Shown here piece after piece: positions 43,339-55,868 of a DNA stretch of 64,000 bases. Under the pieces are notes generated by a model. The model was given only the letters and a program-made list of their open reading frames with translations, did no database searches and was not told where the DNA came from. Every line of letters starts with the position of its first letter. Positions within the stretch are counted from its first letter, which is position 1. The translations under genes were made by a program, and so were the position numbers. Source of the stretch: Pseudo-nitzschia pungens (taxonomy: Eukaryota; Bacillariophyta; Bacillariophyceae; Bacillariales; Bacillariaceae); NCBI GenBank assembly GCA_037355855.1, contig CM074762.1, positions 5,642,001 through 5,706,000 of the forward strand, read 5' to 3'.

Positions 43339-44553
43339 TCAAAGGGATTGGAATACGAGTGCGAGGCCAGAGAGCTCCGTATCAAGCTCTCGGTCCTTAA
43401 ATTCGTCTGTCAGTTTGGACGTCCAGTTTGCTGGACGTTGGTCCTTGTTTCTTTCAATTTCCCAACATTGTATTGTGGCATGGATGCCATCGCATACAGC
43501 ACATAATGGTTTTATCTTTGGATTGTCATTTTCACGGAGTGGACAGTTCTTTGCAATATGCCCCTTCTCCTGACACCAGCAGCAAATCGTATATTTTAAC
43601 CAGGCCATTGCTGAGTGCGCTTTTCCAGTACCGCCGTTGTCGCCGCTTGGCCTGCCACCATCATAGCCGCCGTTGTTTCTGCTGCGCCTACCACCATCAT
43701 ATTCGTCGTCGCTGCCGCCTGCACTGCTGCCACTGTTGTTATCACCGTCATCATCACCAACATCAGATCCGCCGTTGCTATTGTTATTAACATTCTTGTT
43801 GATATCTGCGCCAAGGAGGCTCATATCATTAGGTCTGGGCTGACGTCCCTTCAAAATAATCACTGAATTGTACAAGTTTGTCGCCGTCATCTCCAGCTTC
43901 TCCCAGATGTCATATATTGGTGTATCCGCATCTCGTAAATCGTTCAATATGGTTGTCAACGAGATCACCAGGTACTGCGGAACCCCACTGAGTAGTGTTG
44001 CAAATAACTCATCCTCTGTTGGTTGGATTGTCTTGTACTGGTATTTCTGCATCAGTCCAAACAATCGCTCAAAAATTTCCCTCGGGGGATCCAATGCCCC
44101 CATCGTAACTGCCTTTAGGTCCTTATCCAACTGAATCCTATCAGATGTATTCGTCCTTCTGTATAATTTGAACAGCTCGTCAAAGATCCTGTGCACTCTG
44201 CCTCAGGGCCAATTCTTTTTGGTTATCTCATTCTGTTCTTGGGTCACTCCATTGTCAAACTTGGACTTCTGGATAATGGCAAATCCCGTGTTGTTATTTT
44301 CGAATGCCGTCCACAAATCATTTATGGCTTTGATATGTTTTCTCATTGCCTTTCTCTGCTCTTTGGTCATGGATTCGTGGGACGCTGAATGACCGTCACT
44401 TGGCAGATCTGGATGCTGCTTTGCCCTCACAAACTCCTCGTACTTGCTTCTGCTTGCGTGGGCTAGGAACTGTTGCAACCATCCTTCAAAATCGACATCC
44501 CCTGAATTAGACAGCTTCGGAATTCTGTTGTACCTCCCCATTCTGCTCGTCAC
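43339..44553 (-). pseudogene. gag: gag of the second element, one in-frame stop
   Basis: 405 codons, exactly the length of the intact gag. A single TGA (44202-44200) stands where the intact copy has AGA, between KKNWP and GRVHRIF. Both zinc knuckles are present (CCWCQEKGHIAKNC and CAVCDGIHATIQC). The first third is clearly diverged from the intact copy, while the central part is almost identical at the DNA level. Confidence 0.85.
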
Positions 44554-45500
44554 CTCACTATATCAAGTATATCCTTGTCCTTCTTCTGCAATCTTGCCGC
44601 CGTCCAATAACACCACGGTACAGCTGCTTCGCGTCGATCGTCCGACGTCGACTTCTTCGCTTCTGTTATTCAATCCTATTCGTCTTCGCGAACAGGTCCT
44701 TCCGCTTCTTGTTCTCTTTTGCGATTGTTCGTTGAATCGAATCGCCTGCAAGACCGAATTCTTTTACGTCGGTCCAAATTGTTTATCTGTCTTTCTTTCT
44801 CTCTTTAATTCTGCTTGTTGTTATATTTTCTTCCTCAATCGTACTCGTCTCAGCGAGTCGACCCTGATCGTATTCGGCGCGTTTGTAGCTCTCCAGAATA
44901 GATCCGCAGCTGATCAGTGCTGCCTGCAGGACTGGCTTTATTACCTCTTGGTCTGCTCCCTTAGTCCACCGCAATCTTATCCGCTTCCACTGGATAGATC
45001 CAAATCGTACCCGTGCCCTGTTCTATGCTCCGGATAGACCTGCTTGAAAATTCTATCGTATCCATCGTGTCGTATGGTGAATAGATCTGCAATCGTATCT
45101 TTGTATCGATCCGACGTATCGTATTCGGCTCTTTCTTCTCCGAATACCTGCAAGACTGAGGTCCTTTCCCTCAGTCCAATTCGTAATCGTAATTCAGTAT
45201 TCTCTTCTGCAATCGTCTCCTGCGTGTTTCGATAGCCGTAAACACCCTTGCTCTCGCCTCGTGTACTGATCCCTCGTCTTCACAAAGCGCTCAACCAACC
45301 GCGATTCTTCGAAGAATGTTTGGAGGGCTCGTAAAGTCGTGTAGATTTGTACCCTACGAGGTTTGAGTTTCTTAATTGTTCATTTACATTGTTAAAATCC
45401 TGAATCCATTAGATTACTGAGATGATCATTCCGACCACCAATTCTCCATTCTCATCTCTTATTTCCTGTTCTTATTCTTATCCACACAATTAACCTTCTG

Positions 45501-47526
45501 GAGCGGTCGGACATAGAAAAACGTGCGCACCGCGCGACAGGTTAAGTTTTTTCAAAATGATATGTATGAACTTACCGTACATACTACATATATCAACGTG
45601 TGATTTACGTATTAATTAATACGTAGAACGAGATAAGTACCGGTAACGTTCATAAAAAAATAATCTCCACGATTCAAATTTAAAAAAGGGGAAACCGGGA
45701 AACTACAAATTGGTTTTTTTACGTAACGTACGTAATTAATTAATTACGTACGTAATTAATTAATTACGTACGTAATTAATATTACGTACGATTGGATTTA
45801 ATTACGTACGATTGGATTTAATTACGCACGATTTCACAAATAAGCTCTTAAGTGGCCTATATCATAATTTAATAAGCTAGATAATAATATTAAAAATATA
45901 CTTAAGTCTATCAATGTAGCGCTTAGGCTATTACTATATCGGTACGTATGTACTAATACTATCCCAACTGGTTTACATGCGGGGGGCTGTCGGCGCCACT
46001 TTCAATGGCGCCTTTATTGGTAAGGTAAGGTAAGTACTTCAACTTGGGTAACCAGGGGCCATTTAAAGTGGCGCTGACAGCCACTTACTAGTGCAAGTCG
46101 TAGATATAAGGTATACGCGCCATTCAAAGTGCCGGTGATAGCCACATAGATCCCAACTGGTTTACGTTCGGGGGCTGTCAGCGCCACTTTAAATGGCCCC
46201 TAGGGTTTCAGGTCTGTCAGCGCACTTCGCCCCTTTAAAAGTGGCGCTAGGTACCGTACCAATAACGTACCAATAAATGGCTGAGAGGTGCTGAGTGAAT
46301 GAGCCAATCAAAAAATTCGATTTTCCAGTACAAATTGTACAGGGATTTATGTAAAAAAAATTAATACAGGGGAACAGCAAGCAGTAACGCATCGATACAG
46401 AGGGGGGGACAGCAAGCAGCAACGCGTCGATAATACAGGGGGGGGGGACAGCAAGCAGCGAGCAGCAGCAACGCGTCGATAATAATACAGGCGGGACAGC
46501 AAGCAGCGACGAGCAGCAGCAACGCTTCGATAATACAGGGGGGGGACAGCAAGCAGCAAGCAGCAACGCGTCGATAATACAGGGGGGGGACAGCAAGCAG
46601 CAACGCGTCGATAATAATACACGGGGGGGACAGCAAGCAGCAGCAAGCAGCAACGCGTCGATAATACAAACGGCGCCTTTTAATCACTAGAGCTGAGTAC
46701 TCGTACAGTACGAATAAGTGGCTGTCAGCGCCACTTTAAACGGCGCCTTTCACCGGTACGGTACTGTAAGATTTAAAGCAGGAATTGGCTGTCGGCGCCA
46801 CGCTAGAAGTCACTCTGTCCTGAGTACCGTACGGTACCGTCAGGTACGTACCAATAAGTGGCTGTCAGCGCCATTTAAAGTGGCGCTAGTGCAAGTAACC
46901 TTAATTAACCTTACTACAAGTTTAGAAGTGGCGATGATAGCCCCTACTTCAACTTGGGTAAGATTAACCAGGCGCCATTTAAAGTGGCGCTGACAGCCAC
47001 TTACCAGTGCAAGTCGCACGGTACCGAATATGTGGCTGGCTGTCAGCGGCACTTTAAAAGGCGCATACATCGTCCTTGTCATCAAATTGAAGCAATTTGG
47101 AGGCTTTTAAAAGGCTTAAGTTTTACATTGATAAAGGGCATATTCAAATTATTATTGTGTCATTAAATTGGCTACTTTACCTATTTAAGCCACATAGTTA
47201 CGTAATTAATCTTCAATCGTACGTAATTAAATCCAATCGTACGTAATATTAATTACGTACGTAATTAATTAATTACGTACGTAATTAATTAATTACGTAC
47301 GTTACGTAAAAAAACCAATTTGTAGTTTCCCGGTTCCCCCCTTTTTAAATTTGAATCGTGGAGATTTTTTCATGAACGTTATTTATCTCGTTCTACGTAT
47401 TAATACGTATTAATACGTAAATCACACATTGATATATGTAGTATGTACGGTAAGTTCATATGTATCATTTTGAAAAAACTTAAAACCTGTGGCGCGGTGC
47501 GCACGTTTTTCTATTTCCGACCGCTC
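45501..47526. mobile_element. 2.03-kb nonautonomous TIR element with 3-bp target duplication
   Basis: It begins GAGCGGTCGGACATAGAAAA and ends TTTTCTATTTCCGACCGCTC, flanked by CTG on both sides (45498-45500 and 47527-47529). The terminal inverted repeats are unusually long, about 330 bp (to about 45840 and from about 47195). They include a GTACGTAATTAATTAATTAC palindromic tract. Inside are repeated GGCGCCATTTAAAGTGGCGC / GCTGACAGCCACTTA modules in both orientations and a central satellite array. No transposase frame exists. A 3-bp duplication is seen in PIF/Harbinger and CACTA elements, but the termini match neither, so the family is left open. Confidence 0.82.
46373..46672. repeat. Satellite array GGGGGGACAGCAAGCAGCAACGC inside the TIR element
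   Basis: About seven units of roughly 35-50 bp, each ACAGCAAGCAGCAACGCGTC followed by GATAATACAGGGG. The unit core is shared with the array at 27240-27700. Confidence 0.85.
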
Positions 47527-47739
47527 CTGTACACGAGTCTACTAGAGCCCGTGTATTTATACTTAATGCACTGTAGACTCGGTACTTAAAGTCCTATTTT
47601 TTTGGTACATCATACGTGCATATGTACGTCACGTCCAAACAGAGAACCTCCTCGGAATACTTTGTTTTTGGGTGCTGGTGGCAACAAAACATTTTTTCAA
47701 ACGACGACGATGACGACAACAACAACAACAGCAACAACA

Positions 47740-48444
47740 ATGAAAAGCCACGACAGCGCCGATGTCGAAACGGGTCCGAGGGACGAAGAGAGGGCCGAGA
47801 AGTCGGTTGCCGCCAGCAGGAATGGTAGTTCTAGTACGGTGTAAGTCGTCCGGATTGAATCGAAAACGGAACATCATTCTTGTTCTTTCGTCTTGTTGTT
47901 TGTACTACTACTACTATGCAAGAAGAATGCAATGTGCTAGTAGGAGTACTAGTATCATTCATTCTTCACTCGCTCGTGCGGGGTGTCTCCTCCTGTGCTG
48001 ATGGTACGAGTAACAATGATTCTTCCGCCGTTGGGAATAACTCAGGTGGAAGTGCTCTTCTTATTCTTATTCTTCTTTTTATTACTAACTCCTTGTTCTT
48101 GTTTTTGGTTGCCGGATGCTTCCCCTCGCAGGCTCCTCCTCCTCGTAGCACTAGAACTCGTGCTTATGGTGACGAACGTGATATCGACGTCCACTAACTC
48201 GACCGTGGCATGGATTGGATCCTTCATCGGAGATCTCTTGGTCTTCGTCTATCTCGTGAAATGGGTCTGCTCCTACGCTGCTGGTGGTGGTGGTGGTGGT
48301 GGTGTCACCATGATGGAAACTATGACTGCACCTGGTGGTGCAACTGCATTCCTCCTGACACTGACCGCACTTCTTGGTGCAACTGCATTCCTCCTGTACT
48401 CGACGATTATTATTGTAATTCAAAATCTTTCACTACAAGATTAG
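47740..48444 (+). CDS. Small two-exon membrane protein, unknown function
   Basis: Exon 1 (47740-47840) encodes MKSHDSADVETGPRDEERAE...GSSST. A GTAAGT donor and a TCGCAG acceptor remove 291 bp, and exon 2 (48132-48444) continues in phase. The product is about 137 residues. It has a charged N-terminus and three hydrophobic segments: LLLLVALELVLMVTNVI; VAWIGSFIGDLLVFVYLVKW; and ATAFLLTLTALLGATAFLLY through IIIVIQNL. A Gly run lies between the second and third. The start could be 31 bp upstream (MTTTTTTATT). The family is not recognised. Support comes from the matching splice phase and the hydrophobic pattern only. Confidence 0.5.
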
Positions 48445-49694
48445 CAGGTTCTGCTGGTTGTGGCTCCTTCTCCAGTGACAGAGTAGTAACACGAGTAATC
48501 TTTTTTGAGAATCCTTCATCTTCCCATCAATGAAAAGTACAAACCGAGGCAATTCACAGAGCTCGCCCCGGGAATCAGCATGTAGATCAAAGAACAGCAC
48601 ATTGGGATGATGAACAGCACATTGGGATGATGATGCTACGTCTAATAGGTGCTCGGAACGCAGATACGACAATCGAAGTCGAAGGGAACGCAGATAGGGT
48701 AGTTGGAGTCGAAATTCTTTTGTCGGTACGGTAGGGTAAAAAACTAACAAGAAGCAAGAAAGGAAGCAACGAAAAGAATGTGGTAAGATCGAATAGGACT
48801 GATAGTAAGGTTAGCTAGTACTAGTAGTATGATTGTATTTTTGGTAAGATACAAGAAAAACATGATCCAACGAGTATGAATTTTCAATAGCCTTTCAACA
48901 TACGATTGAATTCTCGTAACCTTACCGTGCGGTTTTGAATCGTAGAACAGCCGAAGAGCGATTGGCGGGATTGCTGACCAATCATGACGAACACGTGTAA
49001 TGTTACAATTGGGTAGAATAGCAAACATTATTTTTCTTCAATCGTTGAAAAGAAAACGAACGATTGGTCGATAGAGTTCAACGGACAGATAGACGCCATG
49101 TGACTGAATAATCTCAATCAGGAACGACTAAACTTACTAGGGTACGTAGTTGTGGTGTTACCAACACTTGTTCATTGGTATGAAACCAATATCGTAGCTT
49201 ACCTTCCTGTCCCTCTGTTCCAAGATGTTCCAACCCTTCTAACCGTGACGATGATTGATGATTAATAAAGCCTATTACGTATTCAATCATGTAAAAAAAT
49301 ACTTCGGGTCTGAAGCGGGATTCATACTATTTATATCAAAATATTTTATGCGCCATAGATTTTTCTGAAAAGTCTCTTTATTATGAAATAGACTAATAAA
49401 TATCTATTTTTTGCTTTGTTTGGATCGATAATGGCAATATAGACATCCTTCTGAGCTCTTCTCTCAATTTCTCCCTGAGCACTTTTCTCCGAAAGTCGGC
49501 GGTGCACTTACAGTAAGTATTGAATACTCGTACGGTACGTGACGATGCGTACCATACGTAATTACCGTACGTAATTAAGTTACCGAATCTCTTCTCATAA
49601 AATTGCAACGACCAAAACTGAGAAACACAATATTCTCATTTTTTTAGAAAACGAACGAAACAAATCGTACACCAATTCACGACGTATACCACCG
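48445..49694. other. Intergenic region, no supported gene
   Basis: It contains a short tandem duplication (ACAGCACATTGGGATGATGA twice, 48594-48632), a GCTAGTACTAGTAGTATGA tract near 48812 and scattered GGTAAGAT/CCTTACC motifs. Nothing else is recognised. Confidence 0.5.
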
Positions 49695-50741
49695 ATGCTG
49701 AACACACACTTTGAGGAAACATTGAAAATGTGCAACGCTCTAACAATTAGCATCAACGACAACAACATCAACGACACCTCGAACAGAATTGCGCGGACGA
49801 AAACGAAAAAAAGGGGCACCGGCAAACAACAGCAACAGCAAAAACCGATCCGAAAACTGCTCCCAGCAGACTTTACCCCCAAGTCCTCCGACATTCTATG
49901 TGGACGAGGAAACGTTTATTCGGGCCACGAGGGCAACCAATACTTTGGGGGCCTCGTCCGGTCCAACCTGCGCAAGTACGTCGAGGCTTCGAGCCGGTCC
50001 GAAAAAATCCGGGTCGTCGACGAAATCCACCGCGAGATCAAGACCTCCGGTGTGAGGTTTGCCAAGGTCGATAGCGAGACCCAGCGCTGGTACGAGCTCA
50101 ACGACGTCCAGGCCCACCAGAAAATCGGCCACGCGATCCGTGACACGATCCGGCTGCTCGAAAAGGACCGACCGAAGCGCAACGCAACGAACAACAACAA
50201 CAACAAAAACAACAACAAACCCAAAACGATGGAACAAAAAACAAAGTCGCTGCTGACGCCGTCCTCGAAACCGTTCACGGCTGCCAAACAAAAATTGCTG
50301 GAAGAGCGAAGGAAGACTCGGAGGAACAATCCCACAATGCCAAAGATAAATTTCGGTCGATCGACCTCCGAATCGTCGACAGACACCATCCAAGAACTGA
50401 TTCTTCAGGGCATCAAAACCGAAGATATTTATGAATTATTTCTTGGAAATAATCACGACGATTCTTCCTCACAACAACAACAACAACAACAACAACAAAC
50501 ACAACAAACACAACACGAACATCAACAATATCAGCCCCCCGTTGTGGTCACACCCATAGCGACACCGACCCCGACACCGACCGATACAACACCGTCGTAT
50601 TCCAGAACGGGAATCGCACCTCTCCAGAATCGTTTAAGGTATCTTTTGGAGAACGAATATCCGGAGACGGAGTGTCATTATTCTCCGGCATCCTTTTTTG
50701 GCGACAGTGCATTCGCGACCCAAACAATACACATCGATTGA
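49695..50741 (+). CDS. DUF6824 domain protein
   Basis: 348 residues in one exon. The conserved domain lies at about 65-155. It starts SDILCGRGN, continues GHEGNQYFGGLVRSN and KIRVVDEIHREI, and ends RFAKVDSETQRWYELNDVQA with KIGHAIRDTIR. This is the DUF6824 pattern, which is expanded in diatoms; its molecular role is not established, though nuclear or regulatory roles are often assumed. The N-terminus is Lys/Gln-rich. The C-terminal half carries Asn, Gln and Thr/Pro runs and no second domain. Two upstream ATGs in frame make the exact start uncertain (residue 1 or Met12). Confidence 0.82.
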   Translation: MLNTHFEETLKMCNALTISINDNNINDTSNRIARTKTKKRGTGKQQQQQKPIRKLLPADFTPKSSDILCGRGNVYSGHEGNQYFGGLVRSNLRKYVEASSRSEKIRVVDEIHREIKTSGVRFAKVDSETQRWYELNDVQAHQKIGHAIRDTIRLLEKDRPKRNATNNNNNKNNNKPKTMEQKTKSLLTPSSKPFTAAKQKLLEERRKTRRNNPTMPKINFGRSTSESSTDTIQELILQGIKTEDIYELFLGNNHDDSSSQQQQQQQQQTQQTQHEHQQYQPPVVVTPIATPTPTPTDTTPSYSRTGIAPLQNRLRYLLENEYPETECHYSPASFFGDSAFATQTIHID

Positions 50742-52601
50742 GCCGCACTACTAGCAATAACGGTAACCGTAGCAATAGTAGCGACGTCGACAAAAATCAC
50801 GATAGACATACAAATAGACGACATCGACAACACACCACAACCTGTACCAAAAAATACACGGTGTTAACAATAACATACAGTAGTTATACGGTACTATCCA
50901 CCATTTCGTTCCTGGCTTTTTCAGTATTTCGGTGGTAGCTTCTTAGCTCCTATTACACGTAACTTTGTACCGTACCGTATGATTGATACAGTGTTTTCCA
51001 TTGTACAGATCGGGGATGGACGCACCAAGAAGCTAAAAAAGCAACCACGACACGTTGAAACGCATACCGAGAACGAGAACGAGAACGAGAACGAGAACGA
51101 ATTCGGAGTCCGACCTCGAATAGCAGTCGCAGTTCGTGCTCGTGCCGGGATAGTCTTCGGCGGTTCGGATCTTGTTGCGAAGTGTCGGCCACACGTTCGA
51201 CATCGCTGTGTTGATGTCATGGTTCGCTGTCCTTCGGAAGCACGACACTTTAGTACCGCACCGTACGAGCACCTGCGTACCTGGTACCTGGTACTTCGTA
51301 CTGTACTTTGTTCGTACTCGTATTCGTGGTCGGAGACGTTCGGTAGTACCGTAGCGGGTCTCGTACGTGTAGTACGTAAGGTTAATCATACATGCAGTTT
51401 CTACTAACAAATCTAATCGTAATATTCGATCTTGCGTAATTTTGTTGGTGCAACCAGTTTTGTTTTGAATCGTGGTTCCGTGCCCGTGCTCAAGCTGCGC
51501 CAAAGGAAAGGAAGGAAGGAAGGAAGGAAGGAAGGAATCGATGTAATCTAACCCGTGCTTTGTTTCGAGACCGGTAAGACGGTCAGACCTCGAGCTCGTC
51601 GTTCCCGGACATGGAATTCTTCGACGGTCCAACCGTGCTCGCGCGGATTGCGTTAGGTTAAGGTTACTGGTTACTTTCCACTATCGGGGGAATGAATGAA
51701 TCATCTACCCAGCCCGTACGGTACAATTATCGGAGTTGTTGACACGGCCAGATCTCGTGGCGTTAAAAACAAATACAACTGTTCGCAGTCTTGTTTGCGA
51801 TGCGTTCGTGGCACGATTGTTGTATCCCATGCCATGAAATCAATGAATGAATGAATGAATCATCCATAAATCAAACCATCATCAATCTCAAAAAATCAAT
51901 TTATCAGTAATCCCACGGTTTGTCGTTCATCCTACCGGTAATCTTACGGTCTCGGTTTATTTATTTATCATACCGGGTAGAGTATGAACGCAGCGGACAA
52001 ATCATACGCTACCACACTTTTGCTCACGGTAACTTAACCTTACCAAGCAAGACTTAGTTTCCCGTAATTACCACGTCTAGATTAGCAACGACGTAATACG
52101 AAGTAAAGTTTAGTAACTTACCGTAATTACTGTACGTACGGTACGTTTAACCTTACCAAACAGAATATCATATTGAGACGATTTTGAATGGAACCAGCGG
52201 TTCTGCGCGTCTCGCCAAATGATCTCGCTGCCCAATAAATGTGTGGAGGATCCGGAAGTTTGTCGTGATTTCAAAAAGTTTTTTGTCGATCTCGACGGAC
52301 TAACATTATTTTTTAGACCATTCGGCAACAAAGAGGGACACAACCCAACCAAACAACACCATCCTCGACTCGACTTCCACAAAACACGGAACTCCCTCCG
52401 ATAACTTCGTAGCACAAAAGCAGCAAACTTCGAACCACCACCCTAACCACAACCACCGGATCAATAGTCCTATTCATTTCAATCGCGATCGATAAATCGA
52501 CGAAACGGGCTCGACGAGAAAGATTATATCTTATTGATACGTTGTAATTACCATCATCTGTATTGTTACTAACTTTCATCACTAAGAAGCGATACGGCAC
52601 A
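50742..52601. other. Intergenic region, no supported gene
   Basis: It contains a GAGAAC hexamer repeat (51070-51098), a GGAA tetramer repeat (51507-51535), a GAATGAAT repeat near 51846, and several GGTTAAGGTTACTGG and TACGGTACGTTTAACCTTAC motifs. No protein-like frame is present. Confidence 0.5.
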
Positions 52602-54254
52602 ATGGGCAAGAAATCTCGACCAAAGCGTCTCTCCATGGCGGGCATGCTCCACGATGTGAGTGATCTGATCGATATTGTTTCATGCCGTCGAAACGAAACG
52701 AAACGAAAGGAAACGAAACGAAACGTATTGCGAAGCAACTGGATGTGGGTGCTGTTACAATGACAATGGATGTTGATGCTATCTGTGCACTCACCCAGAA
52801 AACAATTGTCTCTCCGCTTTCTTCCTCCTTTGTATCATCGCGCAATGCGGTGCATCGATCGCCTCGCTCTGCTCTGCTTTGCTTTGCTGTTTCCGCTTGG
52901 TCTCCGCTGCATTCGACACGATTGAATCGTGCATGCGAAACCAAAAAAAAAAAAAAAAACAACAATGCTGCCTCTGCTGCTGCCGGTACGCCGCTGGTTC
53001 GAAATTGTTTCGTTATTGTTCGTTTCGGTTCACTTTACTTCACTTTCCTTTCCATTCGCTTCCCAACAGGCCAATCAATCACTGAAATGGGTCATGAACG
53101 ATCCAGGAATCACGGAAGCCTTTCGCAGCACCGCCGGCCTAAGAACCCAAATCTGCGAACGGACGAGTTCCTTTCGAAAGAAGGGACGCGAACGAAAGAG
53201 GAACGAGGACATCGATCTCGCCGACAACAAGCACAACCACGACAGCAACGACAGCAACGACGATCGATCCGCCAGCGACAACAACGACAAACCCCGAATG
53301 ACGAGCAACAAACAGTCCTATGCCAGCCTCTTTTCGGACGAGGAAGAACCCGACCTGCTCGGCATTGGATTCTTCACCGTCTGGGAAGCCGGCTGCGTTC
53401 TTTCCGGATACGTTGGATCCGGCATTGTCTTGTCCCGCAACATCGTGACCGGATCCTGGAGCTCCCCGGTGGCGGTGGGCATCTCGGGCGTCGGCGCCGG
53501 ATTGCTGGTGGGGGTGTCGGCCCGGTCCCTCGTCTATCTCATCTACGACTACTTTACGCTGAATTCGATCATTGGCAAGGACACGGGCGGATTCATCGTC
53601 GGCATCGGTGCCGGCGCCACGATCGGATCCTGCTGCAGCAAACAGATCGGACCGGGAGCAACGTACATCACGAGTCCCAATTCCTTTCAGGCCGCCGGGA
53701 TTGGATCCAACGTGGCGCTGTCCAAGGGACTGGGGGGATTGTTCGTGGGCGTCAGCATCGAGGGCGGATTTTGCCGGAGCCGGGATCGCCTCAACGCCAA
53801 GTTCTACGGACGGACCAACCTGACGGGAGCCGACATTTTGCTGTCGGGGGAGGACATCGAGATTCCGAACGAGGACGGCAAGAACGCCGAGGCCAAGCTG
53901 CTGCTGGCCAAGATGCACGCGAAATTGTACCGCTTGTGCTCCGGAGATGCCAGCACGATCCAGCTCAACACCACCAACATTGGTCTGGACATTGACCCCA
54001 GCAACATCAACGAAGACGACGATGTCAGCAATGGAAGCAGTGAGAGCAATGGCAATGGCAATGGAAATAGCAATAGCAATAGCTACAGTGTTCCCAGAGT
54101 GGAACGATATGAGCGAAGCGGATCGATCGGCGTCGGTTCTGCTCCGGAGCCCGCGGTTGCGACGGTCCTACCAAGCCACGACTCGGCTGGAAATTCGTTT
54201 CGAATCGACAAGACAGCGACCGATGCCACTACCTCGTCGGCCGATGAGTGCTAG
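52602..54254 (+). CDS. SYLF (Ysc84/SH3YL1-type) domain protein
   Basis: Two exons: 52602-52655 (MGKKSRPKRLSMAGMLHD, ending at GTGAGT) and 53070-54254 (after CCCAACAG), 412 residues in phase 0. The 414-bp intron contains a poly-A tract. The SYLF domain spans about residues 90-330: GSGIVLSRNIVTGSWSSP, VGISGVGAGLLVGV, GFIVGIGAGATIG, KGLGGLFVGVSIEGGF, RLNAKFYGR. SYLF domains bind phosphoinositides and, in yeast Ysc84, actin at endocytic sites. A Gln/Asp/Asn-rich linker precedes the domain and a Ser/Asn-rich tail follows. No SH3 or FYVE domain is joined. An in-frame ATG 39 bp upstream (MLLTFITKK) is an alternative start. Confidence 0.85.
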
Positions 54255-55868
54255 TGCTAGCAACAACTCCGACGAACATACCCACGAACCGAGAGAATTC
54301 GCGCAACCAAAACAATGCTCTCCGTGCGTTGTCGTGGTCCTCGTCGCGGTCCTCGTCGTTCATTGCTCCCGCCCGCTGCAATTTAGAAACAATGCAAGAA
54401 GCCGACGGATGAAAAAGAAAAAAATGAACCAAAAAAAGGATACTGCCGTCGGAAGGAAGGAACCGATCAGTCAATCAATCGAATCGAGTTGACCCTTGTC
54501 GGCCATAGAATGAGAATGATCCAGTCATTGGCAACGATGACCCAAAACAAAAAATGAAATGGAAATAGAAATAGAAATGGAAATAGAAATGGAAATCGAC
54601 GAGGCCAATACCGTGGGTGGAACGACAAATAACGTCGCAAATCACGCAATATCCTCCAATCCAAAACAGAATTGTTGGGTTTGGGGCCGGTCTCGATTTG
54701 CGGCAGGCAAAGGAAAAGCATACGCAAACGCAAACGCTAAACGTTTCTCAATCAACAAGAAGATGATTCATCCGTACGGGACGAAACGGGGGTTTCCGAC
54801 GGAATCAAGCAAATCAATCAATCAATCAATCCTCGTTCATACGGTACCAACAGACGACGACCCTTGGCGCGCCATGGCATGCGGTCGAATGATTGAAAAA
54901 ATGAATCCGGTCTCGAAAACACTACGACACCTATCACCCAGCGAGTATTATATTATTATTATGATCTCTGCTGTAATATTATTACAATGCATTCTTCTTC
55001 TTATCGATTTTATTATTATTATTATTATTATTATTGTGATTATTAGTATTAAATTTCAGCACGATTGTTTTTCGAATCGGGTTCGAATGCACATCGTACC
55101 ATGCGCGCGGGAAAGGATGGACCTGTGTGAAGAGGAAAGAAAGAAAGAAGGCCTCGAGGAACGATACGGTAACTTAATTTATCGTGCAAATAGAATGATA
55201 TTCGTAATTCGTTCGTATGCTGTTATATATATATTTGCCAAACATGTTATGATAATTACCGGCAGAGCCCATTCGTGACGATAATTTCGTTCTCACATCA
55301 TAATAAAAGATAATAAGTAGTACAGTAGTATTCTTCGTTGGATTGCGTTGGATAACACGGAACGCAATACCGTAACGCACTGTTGCAGTATTTGCTGCTT
55401 TTGTTTGTCGTTGGAACGACGTCCTACAACCCACCCACCCACCCACCAATCCATCGACCGATCCATAGGACCCAAGAAAAAAACGCGCGAATAGCATTCT
55501 CCCGGCCGAGATTTATTTCTCTCCGTGCCGGCACAACTCTCTGCACGGATGGGTGGATTCCTTCCTTCCTTCCTCCCTTCCTTTGGAATCCATGCGACAG
55601 CGGCGTTATGGTTGGTATACAGTAGTACTACGGTACTACTAGTATTCAAAGCTTTGTGTGGTATCGGGTTTCGGTTCCGATTCCGATTCCGATTTTGGTT
55701 TCGGTTCCGATTCCGATTCCGATTTTGATTTTGCTTTCAATGGACAAAAGAACACCATTGTTTTGGATCGTTTCGTCCGGACCGCCAAACGTTTTGAAAT
55801 AGTCCTTCCGGCTGTACTGTTTGCTTCACTCCCTCGCTCGCTCGCCCGCCCGCTCGCCCGCTTTTGCC
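54255..55868. other. Intergenic region, no supported gene
   Basis: It contains a GGAAATAGAAAT repeat (54558-54596), a TTATTATTATTATT tract near 55010-55035, an ACCCACCC repeat (55430-55447) and a TTCGGTTCCGATTCCGATT array (55668-55735). None of the open frames resembles a protein. Confidence 0.5.

Larger units (their letters stand above)
43060..47641 (-). mobile_element. Second, decayed gag-only LTR element (reverse orientation)
   Basis: From high to low coordinates: a 5' LTR ending at 47641 (TGTTTGGACGTGACG), interrupted by a nested TIR element, resuming to 45317; the same palindromic TTCTTCGAAGAA after the LTR; an untranslated leader; gag with one nonsense codon; then the repetitive 3' interior. 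The LTR is shortened internally compared with the intact element. No 3' LTR is recognisable below about 43 kb, so the low-coordinate end is truncated and its boundary is approximate. Confidence 0.8.
45317..47641 (-). repeat. 5' LTR of the second element, split by a nested TIR element
   Basis: The two LTR pieces are 45317-45500 and 47527-47641. They rejoin as ...AACCTTCTG / CTGTACACGAG with CTG shared, matching TTCTGTACACGAG of the intact LTR (reverse strand). Part of U3 is deleted relative to the intact LTR. Confidence 0.8.

Noticed and set aside
46189..46687. Cys/Leu-rich minus-strand frames
   Set aside because: They lie in the satellite array of the TIR element and repeat with its period.
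54559..55278. 239-codon frame
   Set aside because: It begins in a GGAAAT repeat, runs through a TTATTATT tract and has no domain.
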